Below are positions 62,259-64,000 of a stretch of DNA of 64,000 nucleotides, piece by piece. This stretch comes from Pterois miles. Its lineage: Eukaryota; Chordata; Actinopteri; Perciformes; Scorpaenidae. The position numbers and the translations under genes are program-made. The number at the start of each line of letters is the position of its first letter. The stretch's first letter is position 1. The stretch lies in assembly GCA_947000775.1 (NCBI GenBank), contig CAMQGK010000341.1, positions 10,207,501 through 10,271,500 of the forward strand, read 5' to 3'. The notes below the pieces were generated by a model. The model had not been told where the DNA came from. It was given only the letters and a program-made list of their open reading frames with translations, and ran no database searches.

Positions 62259-64000
62259 CTGTAGAAAAACAGAAAACAGAGAAATGTCTAAATAGCAGCC
62301 AGCATTATAATCAATAAAATAAAGAAATCAAATGGGAGAAACAAGGAGTGTTATTCTAAAAAAATAAATAAAGTGGAGGCAAAATTTTGTCATGCATACA
62401 AAATTAAAAGCGACATAAAAAAGCACTTGCATCCTTTGTTACGCTGATTTGGGTGGGGCTCGTCATGAATAAGTGAGTGTGTTTTGGCGGGGAAGCACCA
62501 CATGTTCAGAGTGATGGGGGCTCCCTTTTCTCCAGGTACTCTCTGTTGAGGGATGATGCAATGCGAGCGATTGCCATGGTAACCACAGATCGCCGTTTAC
62601 CCCCCTTCACACCGTTTGCTCTTGCCATCGGTGTGTTGCTATGCAGACTTCGCCTCCAGCCACAGTGAAATTTCGGCGGAGGAGGTGTGAAACCAGTCAA
62701 GGTTAAAAGGAGAAGGGGGGATCATAAGCAGTCTGAGAGGGAGGAGGGCAGGTCGGCGGACAGATAGGAGACTCGCTCCTTCAGATGCGTTGGTTCGTCT
62801 CTCTGATGTATAAACAAGAAACACCAGAATCCTCATGTTCCTCCTCCCATACAGCCTTGTTGTGTGTGTGTTTTTTTTTTTTTTTTTTAATAATCACTTG
62901 AGGCTTGATGCTATTTTTGCTTCCTCAAAAATTGCATGAATTAATGATGTGATGAGACTTTCCCCCTTTTCTGATAAAATATCAGAGCAGCAGTAGCCTT
63001 AAAGCACTGTGAGACGTGCACATAGCAGCAGGTTTCAGTAGTCTGAGAGGTTATAAATAGGCAACAAGGTAAAATACATTAAAGGATCAAGTCCATTAGC
63101 CATGTGGTGTTGTGGCTAGCCAAGTATCACTGTTTGTTTGCCCATAGACCGGAATAGGAAGAGACTGCAGTCTAATGTTTTTAATGCTTCACTCAGAGGG
63201 ATAGAGGTCAAAATATACTCCTATCTAACAACGTGGCAAACACTAAAGAGATAAATGATTAAATCTAAATTAAATGAAAACTGGATCAAAGTAAGAAGCT
63301 TAAGGAGAGAGGACAATAATGTGTTGACAAAAATGTCCAAAATGTAATAAAGCAGTAACAAATAAATGATCATCAGGATTGTCATAGTCAGCCCAGAGTC
63401 TAGCAGTTCAATTTGCATTTCTCTCTACAGGAATTTGGTTTTGGGAAGGGTGGCACGAGAAAACGTCTTTGTCCCAGCTTTGTATTGTTGTTAGCATTCG
63501 GGCTGGGGGAGGGGGAACTCTGGGTGGTTATGGGACGTCTCTCAGCTGTCAGAGTGGATTATAGGGTCGCTCAAATACACAAGGCACTTAGGGGGGGTCT
63601 GCACGGGGGCTCTGGACTTCTCACCAAATGAGACATAACCCCGCTTACAGCTGGACTGACAAAACAACATCACACCTCAGGCTCTGCTTGCGGGAAAGCA
63701 CTGAGGTCCAAATGGGACAATTTGAGGAGTGAACATCTGAGTATAGGAGACTATTTTCTGTCGATTTAAATTCTTCGCTGTGGTGTGCTCTGAAGAAATT
63801 ACAAATTAAACCACTCCAAGGCTCTATAAGGTGCATTTTCTACAATAAAGACAAAGCAAGTAACCTGTGAGAAAGAGATTTTTATCCTCTTCTCTTATGC
63901 AGGACGGTCTATTTGGGTCTAGATCTAATCAAAATGTTGCATTGTGCTTTAACCCTATAGAGCTTAACATAAGCTCATCACAAGTAATATAAAAGCTGCA
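62259..64000. other. Presumed last intron of sft2d1
   Basis: I searched for the penultimate exon (expected to end near TWYSLSYIPYA) and did not see it. The stretch holds a T-rich run near 62,870 and no coding signal. A CG-rich patch near 62,560-62,780 is not assigned. Confidence 0.5.

Overview
The window is nuclear DNA from a teleost fish. It has intron-containing vertebrate genes, GT-AG splice sites, AT-rich intergenic DNA full of CA/TA/GA microsatellites, fish-type tRNA-derived SINEs and hAT-like MITEs. The codons and proteins look like those of a spiny-rayed fish, but that placement is an inference. No bacterial, viral or plasmid features are present.

All recognised genes lie on the minus strand and reproduce the conserved vertebrate neighbourhood PDE10A - TBXT (Brachyury) - PRR18 - SFT2D1 (human 6q27). 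From left to right: (1) 1-32.5 kb holds the 5' part of pde10a. Two alternative first coding exons lie 22 kb apart (30,734-30,806, long isoform; 8,460-8,527, PDE10A1-type isoform). The catalytic and GAF exons lie off the left edge. Between and around the exons are introns rich in transposon remnants, plus a promoter-like cluster with two perfect CREs. (2) 32.5-39.1 kb is intergenic and repeat-rich. (3) 39,113-42,132 is a complete eight-exon Brachyury gene of 435 residues, closest to tetrapod T and so probably the tbxtb paralogue, with a TATA box and a pair of perfect TCF/LEF sites upstream. (4) 43,464 to about 45.8 kb and 50,652 to about 56.0 kb hold two spliced gene models that I do not recognise. 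Their exon phases fit each other, and I recall no protein-coding gene at this place in the human locus. (5) 57,678-58,451 is the single-exon prr18. (6) 62,219-62,258 is the last coding exon of sft2d1, whose other exons lie off the right edge.

Brachyury is the mesoderm/notochord T-box activator. Pde10a is a dual cAMP/cGMP phosphodiesterase, and sft2d1 is a Golgi/endosome membrane-traffic protein. The genes share an old syntenic block, not a pathway. The most interesting points are the two unassigned genes, the paired alternative pde10a starts, the tandem CRE cluster, a large imperfect palindrome at 28.5-29.2 kb, a rearranged AT-rich inverted repeat at 22.0-22.5 kb, and several transposons with readable target-site duplications.
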